51,413 nt of DNA from contig NZ_NFLF01000023.1 of NCBI RefSeq assembly GCF_002160765.1, forward strand, positions 1 through 51,413. The letters run 5' to 3'. The notes below the pieces were generated by a model, which was given only the letters and a program-made list of their open reading frames with translations, was not told where the DNA came from and did no database searches. Positions 1 through 8,296 of this stretch are shown here, piece after piece (the stretch's first letter is position 1; every line of letters begins with the position of its first letter). Both the position numbers and the translations under genes were made by a program. Source of the DNA: Lachnoclostridium sp. An138 (lineage in GTDB: Bacteria; Bacillota; Clostridia; Lachnospirales; Lachnospiraceae).

Positions 1-142
1 GGCGATTGACATTATACCAGAAAAGGGAGGTCAATGCTCTTTTTATTTGCAAATCTCCGAAAAATCAAGGTAAAGCGTAACTTTTACAATAAAAAAAGAA
101 GGTAGTTTTGACACTACCCCGGAGAAAAAGGAGGAATAAGAT
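1..142. other. Leader region upstream of the ferredoxin-nitroreductase gene
   Basis: No gene is visible here. The last 20 bases carry a strong ribosome binding site (AAAAAGGAGG) for the gene at 143. A short hairpin-forming stretch lies around 102-117 (GTAG...CTAC). A TTGACA-like hexamer is at 6-11, but no convincing -10 follows at the right distance, so I do not call a promoter. The upstream gene lies outside the window. Confidence 0.4.
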
Positions 143-934
143 ATGGTAACGATAGATCAGGAACTGTGTATCGGCTGCGGAATATGCGCGAAGGACTGCC
201 CGGGACATGCGATAGTGGTGAAGGAAGGAAAGGCGCAGGTGATTCACTCCTGCATTCAGTGCGGCCACTGCGTGGCAGTCTGTCCGGTGCGGGCGGCGGC
301 GATTCCCGAATACGACATGGAGGATGTGGAGGAATATGATCCGGAGACCTTCCGTCTTTCTCCGGAGACCTTTCTTCATGCGGTAAAATTCCGCAGAAGC
401 ATCCGTAATTTTAAAGAAAAGCCTCTGGAGAAAGAGAAGCTGGAACGGATAATAGACGCAGGCCGGTATACGGCCACGGCAAAAAATGCCCAGGCATCTA
501 CTTTTGTGGTGGTTCAGGAGAAGCTTGCGGAATTCAAAACAATTTTCTGGGAGGAGCTTCCTTCTGTTCTGAAGACGCTGCAGGAGGTGGCGCCCGCCTA
601 TGTGCGGCCCTTCCGGCTTTTCTATGAAAAATGGAAGAGAAATCCGCAGGATGACACCTTTTTCTTTAACGCACCCTGCTTTCTGCTGACAGCCGCGGAA
701 AACCCGCTGGACGGAGGACTGGCGGCGGCCAATATGGAAAATCAGGCCGTGGCCGAAGGAGCAGGAGCCCTTTACAGCGGCTATCTGATGCGGGCGGTTT
801 CCGCAAGCCCCAGGCTCCGGGAATGGCTGGAAATCGGAGACAAGCCGGTGGCCTGCTGTATGCTGCTGGGATATCCGGCTGTGTCGTACAGGAGGACGGC
901 TCCCAGAAAGAAGGCGGATGCGATCTGGAAATAG
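143..934 (+). CDS. Ferredoxin-nitroreductase fusion flavoprotein
   Basis: A 263-residue protein with an N-terminal two-cluster ferredoxin fused to a nitroreductase-fold FMN domain. The first 4Fe-4S motif uses Cys9, Cys12, Cys15 and Cys19. The second uses Cys37, Cys40, Cys43 and Cys47. The nitroreductase part begins near residue 80 with the family signature RRSIRNF, which contacts FMN phosphate. Such proteins pass electrons from ferredoxin-type clusters to FMN and reduce nitro compounds, quinones or unknown substrates in the cytosol of anaerobes; the true substrate cannot be read from sequence. The start ATG at 143 follows AAAAAGGAGG at good spacing. It appears monocistronic: a T-box promoter follows at 1053. 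The domain call is firm and the physiological role unknown. Confidence 0.88.
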   Translation: MVTIDQELCIGCGICAKDCPGHAIVVKEGKAQVIHSCIQCGHCVAVCPVRAAAIPEYDMEDVEEYDPETFRLSPETFLHAVKFRRSIRNFKEKPLEKEKLERIIDAGRYTATAKNAQASTFVVVQEKLAEFKTIFWEELPSVLKTLQEVAPAYVRPFRLFYEKWKRNPQDDTFFFNAPCFLLTAAENPLDGGLAAANMENQAVAEGAGALYSGYLMRAVSASPRLREWLEIGDKPVACCMLLGYPAVSYRRTAPRKKADAIWK

Positions 935-1052
935 CCCCTGTCCTCAAAAGCGTCCAGTCTGCGGAAAGTCCGGGAAAAGCGGTTCGGGAAAAGCTCCGGA
1001 AAAAGTCTGCGGAAAGTCCGGGAAAAGTCAGAAGAAACCGGGCTTTTCCCGG

Positions 1053-1080
1053 TTGACAAAAATCATTTCAATGCTATAAT
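1053..1080 (+). promoter_or_regulatory. SigA-type promoter of the thrS T-box transcript
   Basis: TTGACA at 1053-1058 and TATAAT at 1075-1080 with a 16-base spacer. Both hexamers are perfect consensus, and transcription would start just before the T-box leader. Confidence 0.8.
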
Positions 1081-1084
1081 GGAC

Positions 1085-1434
1085 TTCAGGTGGAGACGGC
1101 AGTAACGGCGCGTTCCATCAGATAAAACAGATATTGTATAAAGCGATGAAGAGACGAGTAGGCTGTGGAATATGCCAGAGAGGGATGCGGGAAGCTGTGA
1201 GCATCCTCATAGGAAGCAGAGGATTCATGACCGCGCAGCAGGGAATGCGGAGGCGCGAAGAAGGAATCCATACTGAAGACCAGCTCAGAGCGGCCCTAAT
1301 CCGGCCCGGTGACCCCGTTATCGTCTGAATGGAGTGGTTTCGTCGCCGGCAGAGGCCGGAGGATGAAGCAAAGAGGGTGGAACCGCGATAGATATCGTCC
1401 CTTTCTGTCAGCAGTGGCAGGAAGGGACTTTTTT
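1085..1434 (+). promoter_or_regulatory. T-box riboswitch leader (threonine, upstream of thrS)
   Basis: The conserved T-box sequence AGGGTGGAACCGCG lies at 1374-1387. It is followed by an intrinsic terminator with arms 1397-1407 and 1418-1428 and a T run at 1429-1434. A Stem I-like region with an AGTA motif precedes it (about 1145-1250). Uncharged tRNA would pair its acceptor end with the T-box sequence and favour the antiterminator. An ACC triplet at 1230-1232, at the expected 3' side of Stem I, is a candidate Thr specifier, which agrees with the downstream thrS. The specifier position is inferred; the T-box and terminator are directly visible. Confidence 0.88.
1397..1434 (+). terminator. T-box attenuator terminator of thrS
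   Basis: An 11-bp stem (1397-1407 with 1418-1428) is followed by six T residues. This is the off-state structure of the T-box. Confidence 0.85.
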
Positions 1435-1443
1435 GCGCGTAAG

Positions 1444-1612
1444 CCATGAGCCGTGCAAAAGCATGGACAGACACGTTTTCCGCGCTTGCGCGGAAGAACG
1501 GGGATGGACATGCTTTTATAGGGCGAAGCCCGTGACCCGGATTTTAGGATAAAATCCGGGTGCGCACGGCTCATGGGCAGAAGTATTACAGGCCGTGCAA
1601 AGGCATGTACAG
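1444..1612. repeat. Cloverleaf-like palindromic element between T-box and thrS
   Basis: A nested set of inverted repeats fills the space between the T-box terminator and thrS. A perfect 13-bp outer stem pairs 1444-1456 with 1564-1576. A 9-bp stem pairs 1457-1465 with 1509-1517. A hairpin with 8-bp arms occupies 1478-1495, a 4-bp GGGC/GCCC hairpin occupies 1521-1531, and a 12-bp stem with a 3-base loop occupies 1535-1561. In addition, 1450-1470 is repeated directly at 1592-1612 with two mismatches, as if part of the target or element had been duplicated. No ORF is convincing. It resembles a miniature mobile or REP-like element, or a structured 5' UTR; which of these cannot be decided here. Confidence 0.75.
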
Positions 1613-1677
1613 CCGAGTCTTTGTGCCTGCACAGACTGACACATAAAAAGATGAAAATAAAAGAAGGAGAAAAGAAA

Positions 1678-3588
1678 ATGAAGATTACCCTGAAAGACGG
1701 CTCCGTAAAGGAGTACGCAGAGAGCAAATCCGTATACGACATTGCCCTTGACTTAAGCGAGGGACTGGCCCGCGTGGCCTGTGCCGGTGAGATCGACGGC
1801 GAGGTTGTAGACATCAGAACGGTAGTGGATAAGGACTGCCAGCTGAATATCCTGACGCTGAAGGACGAGAAGGCTCTGCCGGTGCTGCGCCATACGGCAA
1901 GCCATGTGATGGCCCAGGCGGTAAAGCGCCTGTATCCGGGCGTGAAGCTGGCTATCGGACCTTCCATTGCGGATGGATTCTATTATGATATGGAGTTTGA
2001 GACGCCCCTTACCTCCGACGATTTCGAGAAGATTGAGGCGGAGATGAAAAAAATCATCAAAGAAAATCTGGAGATCGTACGGTTTACAAAGCCCCGCGAC
2101 GAAGCGATTGCTTTTATGAAGGAAAAAGGCGAGCCCTACAAAGTAGAGCTCATCGAGGATCTGCCCGAAGGAGAGGAGATCAGCTTTTATCAGCAGGGTG
2201 AGTTCGTGGACCTTTGCGCCGGCCCGCATCTGAAGAGCACAAAGGAAGTAGGCAAGGCATTCAAAATCATGAGCCTGGCAGGCGCTTACTGGCGCGGCGA
2301 TGAGCACAACAAGATGCTGACCCGCCTTTACGCGACGGCGTTCCCGAAGAAGGAAGAGCTGGAAGCTTACATTACCATGATGGAAGAAGCCAAGAAGCGT
2401 GACCACAGAAAGCTTGGAAGAGAGCTGGGACTCTTTATGATGCACGAAGCCGGACCGGGATTTCCGTTCTTCCTGCCCAAGGGGATGGTTCTGAAGAATA
2501 CGCTTCTTGATTACTGGAGAGAGATCCACAAGAAAGCAGGCTATGTGGAGGTTTCCACGCCGGTGATCCTGAACCGCAGTCTCTGGGAGACTTCCGGACA
2601 CTGGGATCACTATAAAAACAACATGTATACGACGGTTATCGATGGAGAGGACTATGCCATTAAGCCGATGAACTGCCCGGGCGGCGTGCTGGTATACGCT
2701 TCCGAGCCCCGTTCCTACCGCGACCTGCCGATCCGCATGGGTGAGCTGGGCCTGGTGCACCGCCATGAGAAATCCGGACAGCTGCACGGCCTGATGCGTG
2801 TGCGCTGCTTTACCCAGGACGACGCTCATATCTTTATGACTCCGGAGCAGATCAAGGATGAGATCAAGGGCGTAGTGGCTCTGATCAACGATACCTATTC
2901 ACTGTTTGGTTTCCAGTACCATGTGGAGCTGTCCACCCGTCCCGAGGATTCCATGGGAAGCGACGAGGACTGGGAGATGGCTACCTCCGCTCTGCAGGGA
3001 GCGCTGGATGAGCTGGGCCTTCCTTACGTGATCAACGAGGGAGACGGAGCGTTCTACGGCCCGAAGATCGACTTCCATCTGGTGGACTGCATCGGACGTA
3101 CCTGGCAGTGCGGAACCATTCAGCTTGACTTCCAGCTGCCCCAGCGGTTTGAACTGGAGTATGTGGGAGCGGACGGCGAGAAGCACCGCCCGATCATGAT
3201 CCATCGTGTGGTATTCGGTTCCATCGAGCGCTTCATCGGAATCCTGATTGAGCATTTTGCGGGAGCCTTCCCCACCTGGCTGGCTCCGGTACAGGTGCGC
3301 GTGCTGCCTATTTCCGAGAAGTACATGGATTATGCGAAGAATGTGGAGAAGAAGCTTCAGGATGCCGGTATCCGCACAGAACTGGACGAGCGTTCCGAGA
3401 AAATCGGCTATAAGATTCGTGAGGCGCAGACGGCCAAGATTCCTTACATGCTGGTAGTGGGCCAGAAAGAAGAGGAAGAGGGCACTGTGTCCGTAAGAAC
3501 CCGCGCTGGCGGAGACCAGGGAGCAAAATCTCTGGATGAATTTACAGCGGACATCCTGAAAGAGATAGAAGAAAAGGTAAGACAGTAA
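1678..3588 (+). CDS. thrS: Threonyl-tRNA synthetase
   Basis: A 636-residue class II aminoacyl-tRNA synthetase that charges tRNA-Thr. The order is an N-terminal TGS domain (about residues 1-62), a second additional (editing-like) domain containing HTASH, a class II catalytic core with the MNCPGG zinc/active-site segment and motif 2 (RHEKSGQLHGLMRVR), and a C-terminal anticodon-binding domain. The ATG at 1678 is chosen over in-frame starts further upstream (for example 1573). It follows AAGAAGGAGA, aligns with the usual ThrRS N-terminus, and the upstream in-frame stretch lies in the palindromic element. Expression is controlled by the threonine T-box upstream. Length and domain order are normal. 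Confidence 0.97.
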   Translation: MKITLKDGSVKEYAESKSVYDIALDLSEGLARVACAGEIDGEVVDIRTVVDKDCQLNILTLKDEKALPVLRHTASHVMAQAVKRLYPGVKLAIGPSIADGFYYDMEFETPLTSDDFEKIEAEMKKIIKENLEIVRFTKPRDEAIAFMKEKGEPYKVELIEDLPEGEEISFYQQGEFVDLCAGPHLKSTKEVGKAFKIMSLAGAYWRGDEHNKMLTRLYATAFPKKEELEAYITMMEEAKKRDHRKLGRELGLFMMHEAGPGFPFFLPKGMVLKNTLLDYWREIHKKAGYVEVSTPVILNRSLWETSGHWDHYKNNMYTTVIDGEDYAIKPMNCPGGVLVYASEPRSYRDLPIRMGELGLVHRHEKSGQLHGLMRVRCFTQDDAHIFMTPEQIKDEIKGVVALINDTYSLFGFQYHVELSTRPEDSMGSDEDWEMATSALQGALDELGLPYVINEGDGAFYGPKIDFHLVDCIGRTWQCGTIQLDFQLPQRFELEYVGADGEKHRPIMIHRVVFGSIERFIGILIEHFAGAFPTWLAPVQVRVLPISEKYMDYAKNVEKKLQDAGIRTELDERSEKIGYKIREAQTAKIPYMLVVGQKEEEEGTVSVRTRAGGDQGAKSLDEFTADILKEIEEKVRQ

Positions 3589-3662
3589 TAAACATAAGAT
3601 AGTAAGGATAAGACAGGAAACATAAGATAATAGATATAAGGCAATAAAGATAAGACAGCGAA
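3589..3662 (+). repeat. Degenerate short A/G-rich repeats after thrS
   Basis: This intergenic stretch consists of imperfect reiterations of ATAAGATA/GATAAGACAG-like words. GATAAGACAG occurs twice and AAACATAAGATA twice, at irregular spacing. No hairpin terminator is obvious. It may be an untranslated spacer expanded by slippage. Confidence 0.45.
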
Positions 3663-3775
3663 AATGAAACTGCAGGATGAAGACTGCAGAGAAGAGACTG
3701 GGCTGGCGCCGGCGCAGGGGCTATTCTGCCTCTGCATGCCGGCGCCGGAGTGCATATGGGCTGCGGAGGAGACAA

Positions 3776-4831
3776 ATGGGTATTATTGAGCGTTTTATAG
3801 AGCATCCGGAGCTGGGGAAAAAAGAGTATGCGGAGCTTCTGCAGGCATCTGAGTCTTCGGAGGGCAGGGAACGGCTGAAAAAGGAGGCGCTCCGCCTTCG
3901 AAGGCTGTACTATGGGGACACCGTCTATGTGAGGGGCCTGATTGAGTTTACAAATTACTGTAAAAATGACTGCTTTTACTGTGGAATCCGCCATGGAAAC
4001 CGGGAGGCGGAGCGTTACCGGCTGACGAAGGAAGAAATTCTGTCCTGCTGTGAAGCCGGATATGGTCTGGGTTTCCGGACCTTTGTACTCCAGGGAGGAG
4101 AAGATCCCTGGTTCACAGATGGGCGCATGGAAGAGGCAGTGCGCTCCATCAAGGAGAGGTACCCGGACTGCGCGGTGACGCTGTCCATCGGGGAACGTTC
4201 CTTTGAGAGTTACCGGAGGCTCCGGGAGGCCGGTGCGGATCGTTATCTGCTCCGTCATGAGACAGCATCAGAAGAGCATTACCGGAAACTGCATCCGGCA
4301 GAGATGAGTCTCAGTCATCGGAAACAGTGTCTCTACAGCCTGAAGGAGCTTGGATATCAGGTGGGAGCGGGGATTATGGTGGGATCGCCTGGACAGACCT
4401 ATGAGGAGCTGGCGGAGGATCTTATCTTTCTGCGGGAGCTTCAGCCTCAGATGGCTGGTATCGGCCCCTTTGTCCCCCATCACAGCACCCCTTTTAAAGA
4501 CGAACCGGCGGGAAGCGTGGATCTGACCCTGCGGCTTCTGTCCATCATTCGGATTCTGCTGCCGAAGGTGCTGCTTCCGGCTACGACGGCTCTGGGGACC
4601 ATGGACCCGCTGGGAAGAGAAAAAGGATTCGCGGCAGGAGCCAATGTGGTGATGCCGAATCTGTCTCCGGCAGAAAACAGAAAGCAGTACGAACTTTACG
4701 ACAATAAGCTCTGCACCGGAGCTGAGGCTGCGGAAAGTCTTGCAGATCTGAAGAAACGCGTTGAGGCCGCAGGCTGGAAACTGAGCATGGAACGGGGAGA
4801 CGCGGCAGAGGAGCCTCTGCAGGAGAACTGA
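3776..4831 (+). CDS. hydE: [FeFe]-hydrogenase H-cluster radical SAM maturase HydE
   Basis: A 351-residue radical SAM protein. The signature CKNDCFYC (CX3CX2C) near residue 65 binds the SAM-cleaving 4Fe-4S cluster. The surrounding sequence (TNYCKNDCFYCGIR, then LQGGEDPWF) is typical of HydE, the maturase that works with HydF and HydG on the 2Fe subcluster of [FeFe]-hydrogenase. The ATG at 3776 is preceded by CGGAGGAGA. The longer in-frame ORF from 3677 would add an Arg-rich, low-quality extension, so the shorter start is preferred and gives the usual family length. hydF, hydG and hydrogenase genes are not in this window. It lies about 190 bases after thrS. Confidence 0.9.
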   Translation: MGIIERFIEHPELGKKEYAELLQASESSEGRERLKKEALRLRRLYYGDTVYVRGLIEFTNYCKNDCFYCGIRHGNREAERYRLTKEEILSCCEAGYGLGFRTFVLQGGEDPWFTDGRMEEAVRSIKERYPDCAVTLSIGERSFESYRRLREAGADRYLLRHETASEEHYRKLHPAEMSLSHRKQCLYSLKELGYQVGAGIMVGSPGQTYEELAEDLIFLRELQPQMAGIGPFVPHHSTPFKDEPAGSVDLTLRLLSIIRILLPKVLLPATTALGTMDPLGREKGFAAGANVVMPNLSPAENRKQYELYDNKLCTGAEAAESLADLKKRVEAAGWKLSMERGDAAEEPLQEN

Positions 4832-4890
4832 GAGAAGCACAAAAAGGTACTGTGAAGAGCGAAAGAGAAGAAATTGAGGAGGATACGAAG

Positions 4891-5730
4891 ATGATTCAGG
4901 ACATTGCGCCGCACATCTATCACAACGAATATAAGCCGGTACAGCCTGAGGAGGACAGCTTTCTTCTTTATTTTGAAGAAAAAAGAGCGCTTGCGGACTG
5001 GGACGGAGAGGAGCTTTCATTTCCCAGATTCCGGGATTATCCGGAAGTGGAGCGGAAGCTTTCCGGGACTTTGATTTATCTTTTTTCCATTGATGATCAG
5101 CATTTTTATCTGGCAAAAGAGCTGCGGACTCCGGAAAGAAAGGGATACCGCCTGGACAGCATCCGCAATTTCCGCACGGCCGCGCCCCAGTGGCTTTCTT
5201 TTGCGGGAATTACAGCGCATCAGCTCTGGCACTGGTATGACAGCCATGTGTTCTGCGGCCACTGCGGCTGCCCGATGGTACATTCGGAAAAAGAACGGAT
5301 GCTTCAGTGTCCGGAATGTGGACAGACGGAATATCCGAAGATTTCTCCGGCGGTGATCATCGGGGTGATCCACAACGACAGGATTCTGATGTCCAAATAC
5401 GCGGGCAGGGGCGATATTACATATTACGCGCTGATTGCAGGCTTTACGGAGATAGGGGAGACCGTGGAAGAGACAGTGAAACGAGAGGTTTTTGAAGAAG
5501 TAGGACTTCATGTAAAGAACCTGCGGTATTATAAAAGCCAGCCCTGGTCTTTTTCAGAGACGCTGCTCATGGGCTTCTTTGCCGAGCTGGATGGAGAAGA
5601 CACCATTACCCTGGACACAGAGGAGCTGGCCACAGCAGGCTGGTTTACCAGAGAGGAAGCGCCGGCCCAGCCTTTGAATATCAGCCTGACCAGCGAAATG
5701 ATCTGGAAGTTTAAGAATGGCGAGGTCTGA
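4891..5730 (+). CDS. nudC: NADH pyrophosphatase / NAD(+) diphosphatase (NudC family)
   Basis: A 279-residue Nudix hydrolase. It has an N-terminal NudC-specific domain, a zinc ribbon with two CxxC-type pairs (CGHC and CPEC, around residues 118-141), and a Nudix box beginning GFTEIGETVEETVKREV with REVFEEVGL completing the metal-binding GX5EX7REUXEEXGU pattern. The SQPWSF motif after the box is the NudC-specific signature. The family hydrolyses NADH/NAD to NMN(H) and AMP and can remove NAD caps from RNA. The start at 4891 follows TTGAGGAGGATACG; the upstream in-frame GTG at 4852 lacks a comparable site. It lies downstream of hydE and may share its transcript. Confidence 0.92.
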   Translation: MIQDIAPHIYHNEYKPVQPEEDSFLLYFEEKRALADWDGEELSFPRFRDYPEVERKLSGTLIYLFSIDDQHFYLAKELRTPERKGYRLDSIRNFRTAAPQWLSFAGITAHQLWHWYDSHVFCGHCGCPMVHSEKERMLQCPECGQTEYPKISPAVIIGVIHNDRILMSKYAGRGDITYYALIAGFTEIGETVEETVKREVFEEVGLHVKNLRYYKSQPWSFSETLLMGFFAELDGEDTITLDTEELATAGWFTREEAPAQPLNISLTSEMIWKFKNGEV

Positions 5731-5831
5731 GTTTCGGCGAGAAAACAAAGCGGCTTCTGCCGGCGTCACAGGCGTAAAAACGGGGAATAAACCTGCGGTA
5801 AAATTTTTTTGAAAAATTATAAAAAAAGTGC

Positions 5832-5861
5832 TTGACTTTTGTCGGAACATAATAGTATAAT
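5832..5861 (+). promoter_or_regulatory. Promoter of the tRNA-Val/tRNA-Met operon
   Basis: TTGACT at 5832-5837 and TATAAT at 5856-5861, spacer 18 bases, 35 bases before the first tRNA. Confidence 0.7.
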
Positions 5862-5896
5862 AGCAAAGCGGGTCGGAGATAACGGCCCACACGAAT

Positions 5897-5969
5897 GGGA
5901 TCTTAGCTCAGCTGGGAGAGCATCTGCCTTACAAGCAGAGGGTCATAGGTTCGAGCCCTATAGGTCCCA
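5897..5969 (+). tRNA. tRNA-Val (anticodon TAC)
   Basis: A 73-base cloverleaf. Acceptor GGGATCT pairs with AGGTCCC. The anticodon loop CTTACAA reads valine codons with TAC. The T-loop TTCGAGC is standard. CCA is not encoded. Confidence 0.95.
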
Positions 5970-5973
5970 TTAC

Positions 5974-6047
5974 GGCGAGGTAGCTCAGCTGGCTAGAGCA
6001 TGCGGTTCATACCCGCAGTGTCGGGGGTTCAAGTCCCTTCCTCGCTA
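5974..6047 (+). tRNA. tRNA-Met (anticodon CAT, elongator-like)
   Basis: A 74-base cloverleaf. Acceptor GGCGAGG pairs with CCTCGCT. The anticodon loop TTCATAC carries CAT. Body and acceptor resemble the Firmicutes elongator tRNA-Met rather than the initiator, although a lysidine-modified tRNA-Ile cannot be excluded from sequence alone. Confidence 0.93.
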
Positions 6048-6055
6048 CTGATGAA

Positions 6056-6098
6056 TAGCTCAAAGACGTTGTAGAAGCAATGTTTTTGGGCTTTTTTC
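6056..6098 (+). terminator. Terminator after the tRNA pair
   Basis: AGCTCAAAGAC pairs imperfectly with GTTTTTGGGC across a loop and is followed by a run of T residues (6093-6098). Confidence 0.6.
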
Positions 6099-6153
6099 AT
6101 AATATGCAGAGTTTTATTTTGACGATGATTTTGCGTCAGGAGGGCAGAAGGAA

Positions 6154-6654
6154 ATGACGCACGAACTGCATGAGATACCACCGGTTTTTGATGAACACTC
6201 CCGGATTCTGATTCTGGGGAGCTTTCCTTCCGTAAAGTCCAGGGAGGCGCGTTTTTTCTACGGCCATCCCCAGAACCGTTTCTGGAAGGTGCTGGCGGCT
6301 GTGACGGATCAGGAGACGCCCCGGACGATTCCGGAGAAAAAGGAATTTCTTCTGAGAAACGGGATTGCGCTCTGGGATGTGATTGCCAGCTGTGATATTC
6401 AGGGTTCCAGTGACAGCAGTATCCGGAATGTAGTTCCCAATGACTTAAGTGAAATTCTCAGGAAAGCGGATATCCGGCAGATCTACGCAAACGGCGGTAC
6501 AGCCTTCCGGCTGTATCGGAAATATACGTATCCGGCGGTCGGAAAAGAAGCAGTCCGTCTGCCTTCTACCAGCCCGGCCAATGCGGCCTGTTCCCTGGAA
6601 AAGCTTACGGAGCAGTGGAGCGTGATCCGGGAATTTCTCATTGGTGAAAGATAG
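6154..6654 (+). CDS. DNA-deoxyinosine (hypoxanthine) glycosylase, UDG superfamily
   Basis: A 166-residue member of the uracil-DNA glycosylase superfamily. The N-terminal segment GSFPSVKSREARFFYGHPQN followed by RFW is the hallmark of the family-6 DNA-deoxyinosine glycosylase group. The Asn in the HPQN stretch marks the active-site region, and LPSTSPANA near residue 140 is the second conserved loop. The enzyme removes hypoxanthine produced by adenine deamination and starts base-excision repair. The ATG at 6154 is preceded by AGGAGGGCAG. It stands between the tRNA operon and ispF with no clear operon partner. An imperfect hairpin follows its stop (about 6660-6691). Confidence 0.87.
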   Translation: MTHELHEIPPVFDEHSRILILGSFPSVKSREARFFYGHPQNRFWKVLAAVTDQETPRTIPEKKEFLLRNGIALWDVIASCDIQGSSDSSIRNVVPNDLSEILRKADIRQIYANGGTAFRLYRKYTYPAVGKEAVRLPSTSPANAACSLEKLTEQWSVIREFLIGER

Positions 6655-6793
6655 CGCCGGTGTATCAAGGGCGTACCGCCCCTTGTACACTGACGATGGT
6701 AAAAGCGTTGAAGCGGCAGTAATAAAGTGATAAAGTGATATAAAAAGTATTCAGACATTTTACGGCAGGCTCCGTAAAGGAAAGAGGTGTATG

Positions 6794-7351
6794 ATGCGGG
6801 TAGGAATGGGTTATGATGTGCACAGACTGACAGAAGGCCGGGAACTGATTCTTGGCGGCGTGAAGATTCCCTATGAGAAAGGACTTCTGGGTCATTCGGA
6901 TGCGGACGTGCTTCTGCACGCGGTGATGGACGCGCTTCTGGGAGCGGCGGCCCTGGGGGATATCGGAAAGCATTTCCCGGATACGGACCCGGCGTATAAG
7001 GGCATTTCCAGCCTGAAACTTCTGGAACATGTGGGAGATCTTCTGGAAAAGGAAGGTTATACCGTGGGCAACATTGACGCGACAATCATTGCGCAGAAGC
7101 CGAAGATGGCTCCCCACATTCCGGCTATGCGGGCGAATGTGGCCAGAGTTCTTGGAATAGAGGAAAACCAGATTAATATCAAGGCAACCACGGAGGAAGG
7201 CCTTGGCTTTACCGGAAACGGCGAGGGAATTTCCTCACAGGCTGTCTGCCTTCTGATTCCCGCAGAGTATGTGTATGACGATGTGATGGAAGCCGGGAAA
7301 GGCTGCGGCGGCTGTATGGGCTGCCCGGGAACTTCAGAAAATCTTGGATAA
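6794..7351 (+). CDS. ispF: 2-C-methyl-D-erythritol 2,4-cyclodiphosphate synthase
   Basis: A 185-residue IspF that cyclises CDP-ME 2-phosphate in the non-mevalonate isoprenoid pathway. The signature GMGYDVHRL (metal ligands Asp and His) opens the protein. [19 protein letters not shown] supplies the next metal-binding histidine. [15 protein letters not shown] is the conserved C-terminal motif. Two ATGs are adjacent (6791 and 6794), and the ribosome binding site AAAGAGGTG serves either. The protein is about 25 residues longer than typical IspF: after the normal end it continues with a tail containing CGGCMGC, three closely spaced cysteines not needed for known catalysis. ispD is not in the window. 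Confidence 0.93.
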   Translation: MRVGMGYDVHRLTEGRELILGGVKIPYEKGLLGHSDADVLLHAVMDALLGAAALGDIGKHFPDTDPAYKGISSLKLLEHVGDLLEKEGYTVGNIDATIIAQKPKMAPHIPAMRANVARVLGIEENQINIKATTEEGLGFTGNGEGISSQAVCLLIPAEYVYDDVMEAGKGCGGCMGCPGTSENLG

Positions 7352-7395
7352 AGACATGCAGAGTCAGGTCTGTAAGTCGGAAAGAGGTGTGCAAA

Positions 7396-8241
7396 ATGGA
7401 AATTCGGTATCTGGACAGAGAAGAGCACGAACGTTCCAGAGCTCTTTACGAAGAGGTTTTTGTGGAAGATGAGGAAGCATTTGTAGACGCCTATTATCGG
7501 ATTAAAGCGGCGGACAATGAAATCCTGGTAGCGGAGGATGAGGGACAGATTATATCCATGCTGCACCGGAATCCCTATACTTTCTGCTTCCGCGGAGAAA
7601 GCGTTCCGGCAGATTATCTGGTGGCGGTGGCCACAAAGGTGACTTTCCGGCACAGAGGGCTGATGCGCGCGCTGCTGACGAAGGCCCTGCGGGATATGGA
7701 AGAGCAGGAGCGGCCCTTCACCTTTCTGATGCCGGCGGATGAGGCCATCTATACGCCCTTTGATTTCCGGCTGATGGGAAATGACGACGAAGAGGGGCTT
7801 GCGGATGCGGACGGGGAGACACTGGCAGAGGACTATGAGATTTTTACGGAAAAGAACGCAGATTATGAAAGGCGCCATATTTTCTGGCCTGAGTGGGAGA
7901 GCACGCCCATGATGATACGGCTTTTGTATCTGCCGGCCTTTGTGAAAAATATCGGAGCGGAAGAAAATCAGAGTCTGCTTGTGGAGATAGAGGACCCGAT
8001 CCTTTCGGAGAATAACGGAGTGTTCCTCTGGGAGTTTTCCGGAGAACGGAGCGCCCTGGTTCCGGTAAAGGCCAGACCGGAGATTCGGATCTCCATTGCG
8101 GATCTGGGAAGCTTTCTCTGCGGCATGCTGGGACCGGAAGAGCTTCCGGGCTTAAAAGACGCGGAAGATCCGGAAACTGTGCGGGAAAAGCTGGAGAAGA
8201 TCCGGGTGATAGACGGCATCTATATTAATGAAACCGTATAA
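7396..8241 (+). CDS. GNAT-family N-acetyltransferase
   Basis: A 281-residue protein with a GNAT domain in its first half. Segments such as YLVAVATKVTFRHRGLMRAL carry the acetyl-CoA-binding beta4/alpha3 pattern (V-A-x(n)-R-x-x-G-x-x-R/L), and an Eis-like layout follows, with a long C-terminal half of unknown fold. The substrate is unknown. The ATG at 7396 follows GAAAGAGGTG; an in-frame GTG at 7387 overlaps that site and is less likely. It is separated from ispF by about 45 bases and preceded by the same AAAGAGGTG type of site, so the two may be co-transcribed. Confidence 0.75.
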   Translation: MEIRYLDREEHERSRALYEEVFVEDEEAFVDAYYRIKAADNEILVAEDEGQIISMLHRNPYTFCFRGESVPADYLVAVATKVTFRHRGLMRALLTKALRDMEEQERPFTFLMPADEAIYTPFDFRLMGNDDEEGLADADGETLAEDYEIFTEKNADYERRHIFWPEWESTPMMIRLLYLPAFVKNIGAEENQSLLVEIEDPILSENNGVFLWEFSGERSALVPVKARPEIRISIADLGSFLCGMLGPEELPGLKDAEDPETVREKLEKIRVIDGIYINETV

Positions 8242-8262
8242 GAAAACGGCTTCAGACAGCAC

Positions 8263-8291
8263 TTGACAAAATCCTTCCCATTGCATATTCT
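8263..8291 (+). promoter_or_regulatory. Promoter of the cysE-cysS T-box transcript
   Basis: TTGACA at 8263-8268 and TATTCT at 8286-8291 with a 17-base spacer. Confidence 0.75.
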
Positions 8292-8296
8292 ATTAA

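Noticed and set aside
1753-2829. 358-codon open frame on the minus strand inside thrS
   Set aside because: It is antisense to a complete, strongly conserved ThrRS, has no ribosome binding site, and its protein has no recognisable features; a codon-bias shadow.
3589-3662. Degenerate repeats after thrS as a CRISPR-like or iteron array
   Set aside because: The units are only about 10 bases, irregular, and without spacers or origin context.
5839-6051. 70-codon open frame across the tRNA genes
   Set aside because: It is simply the translation of tRNA-Val and tRNA-Met sequence.
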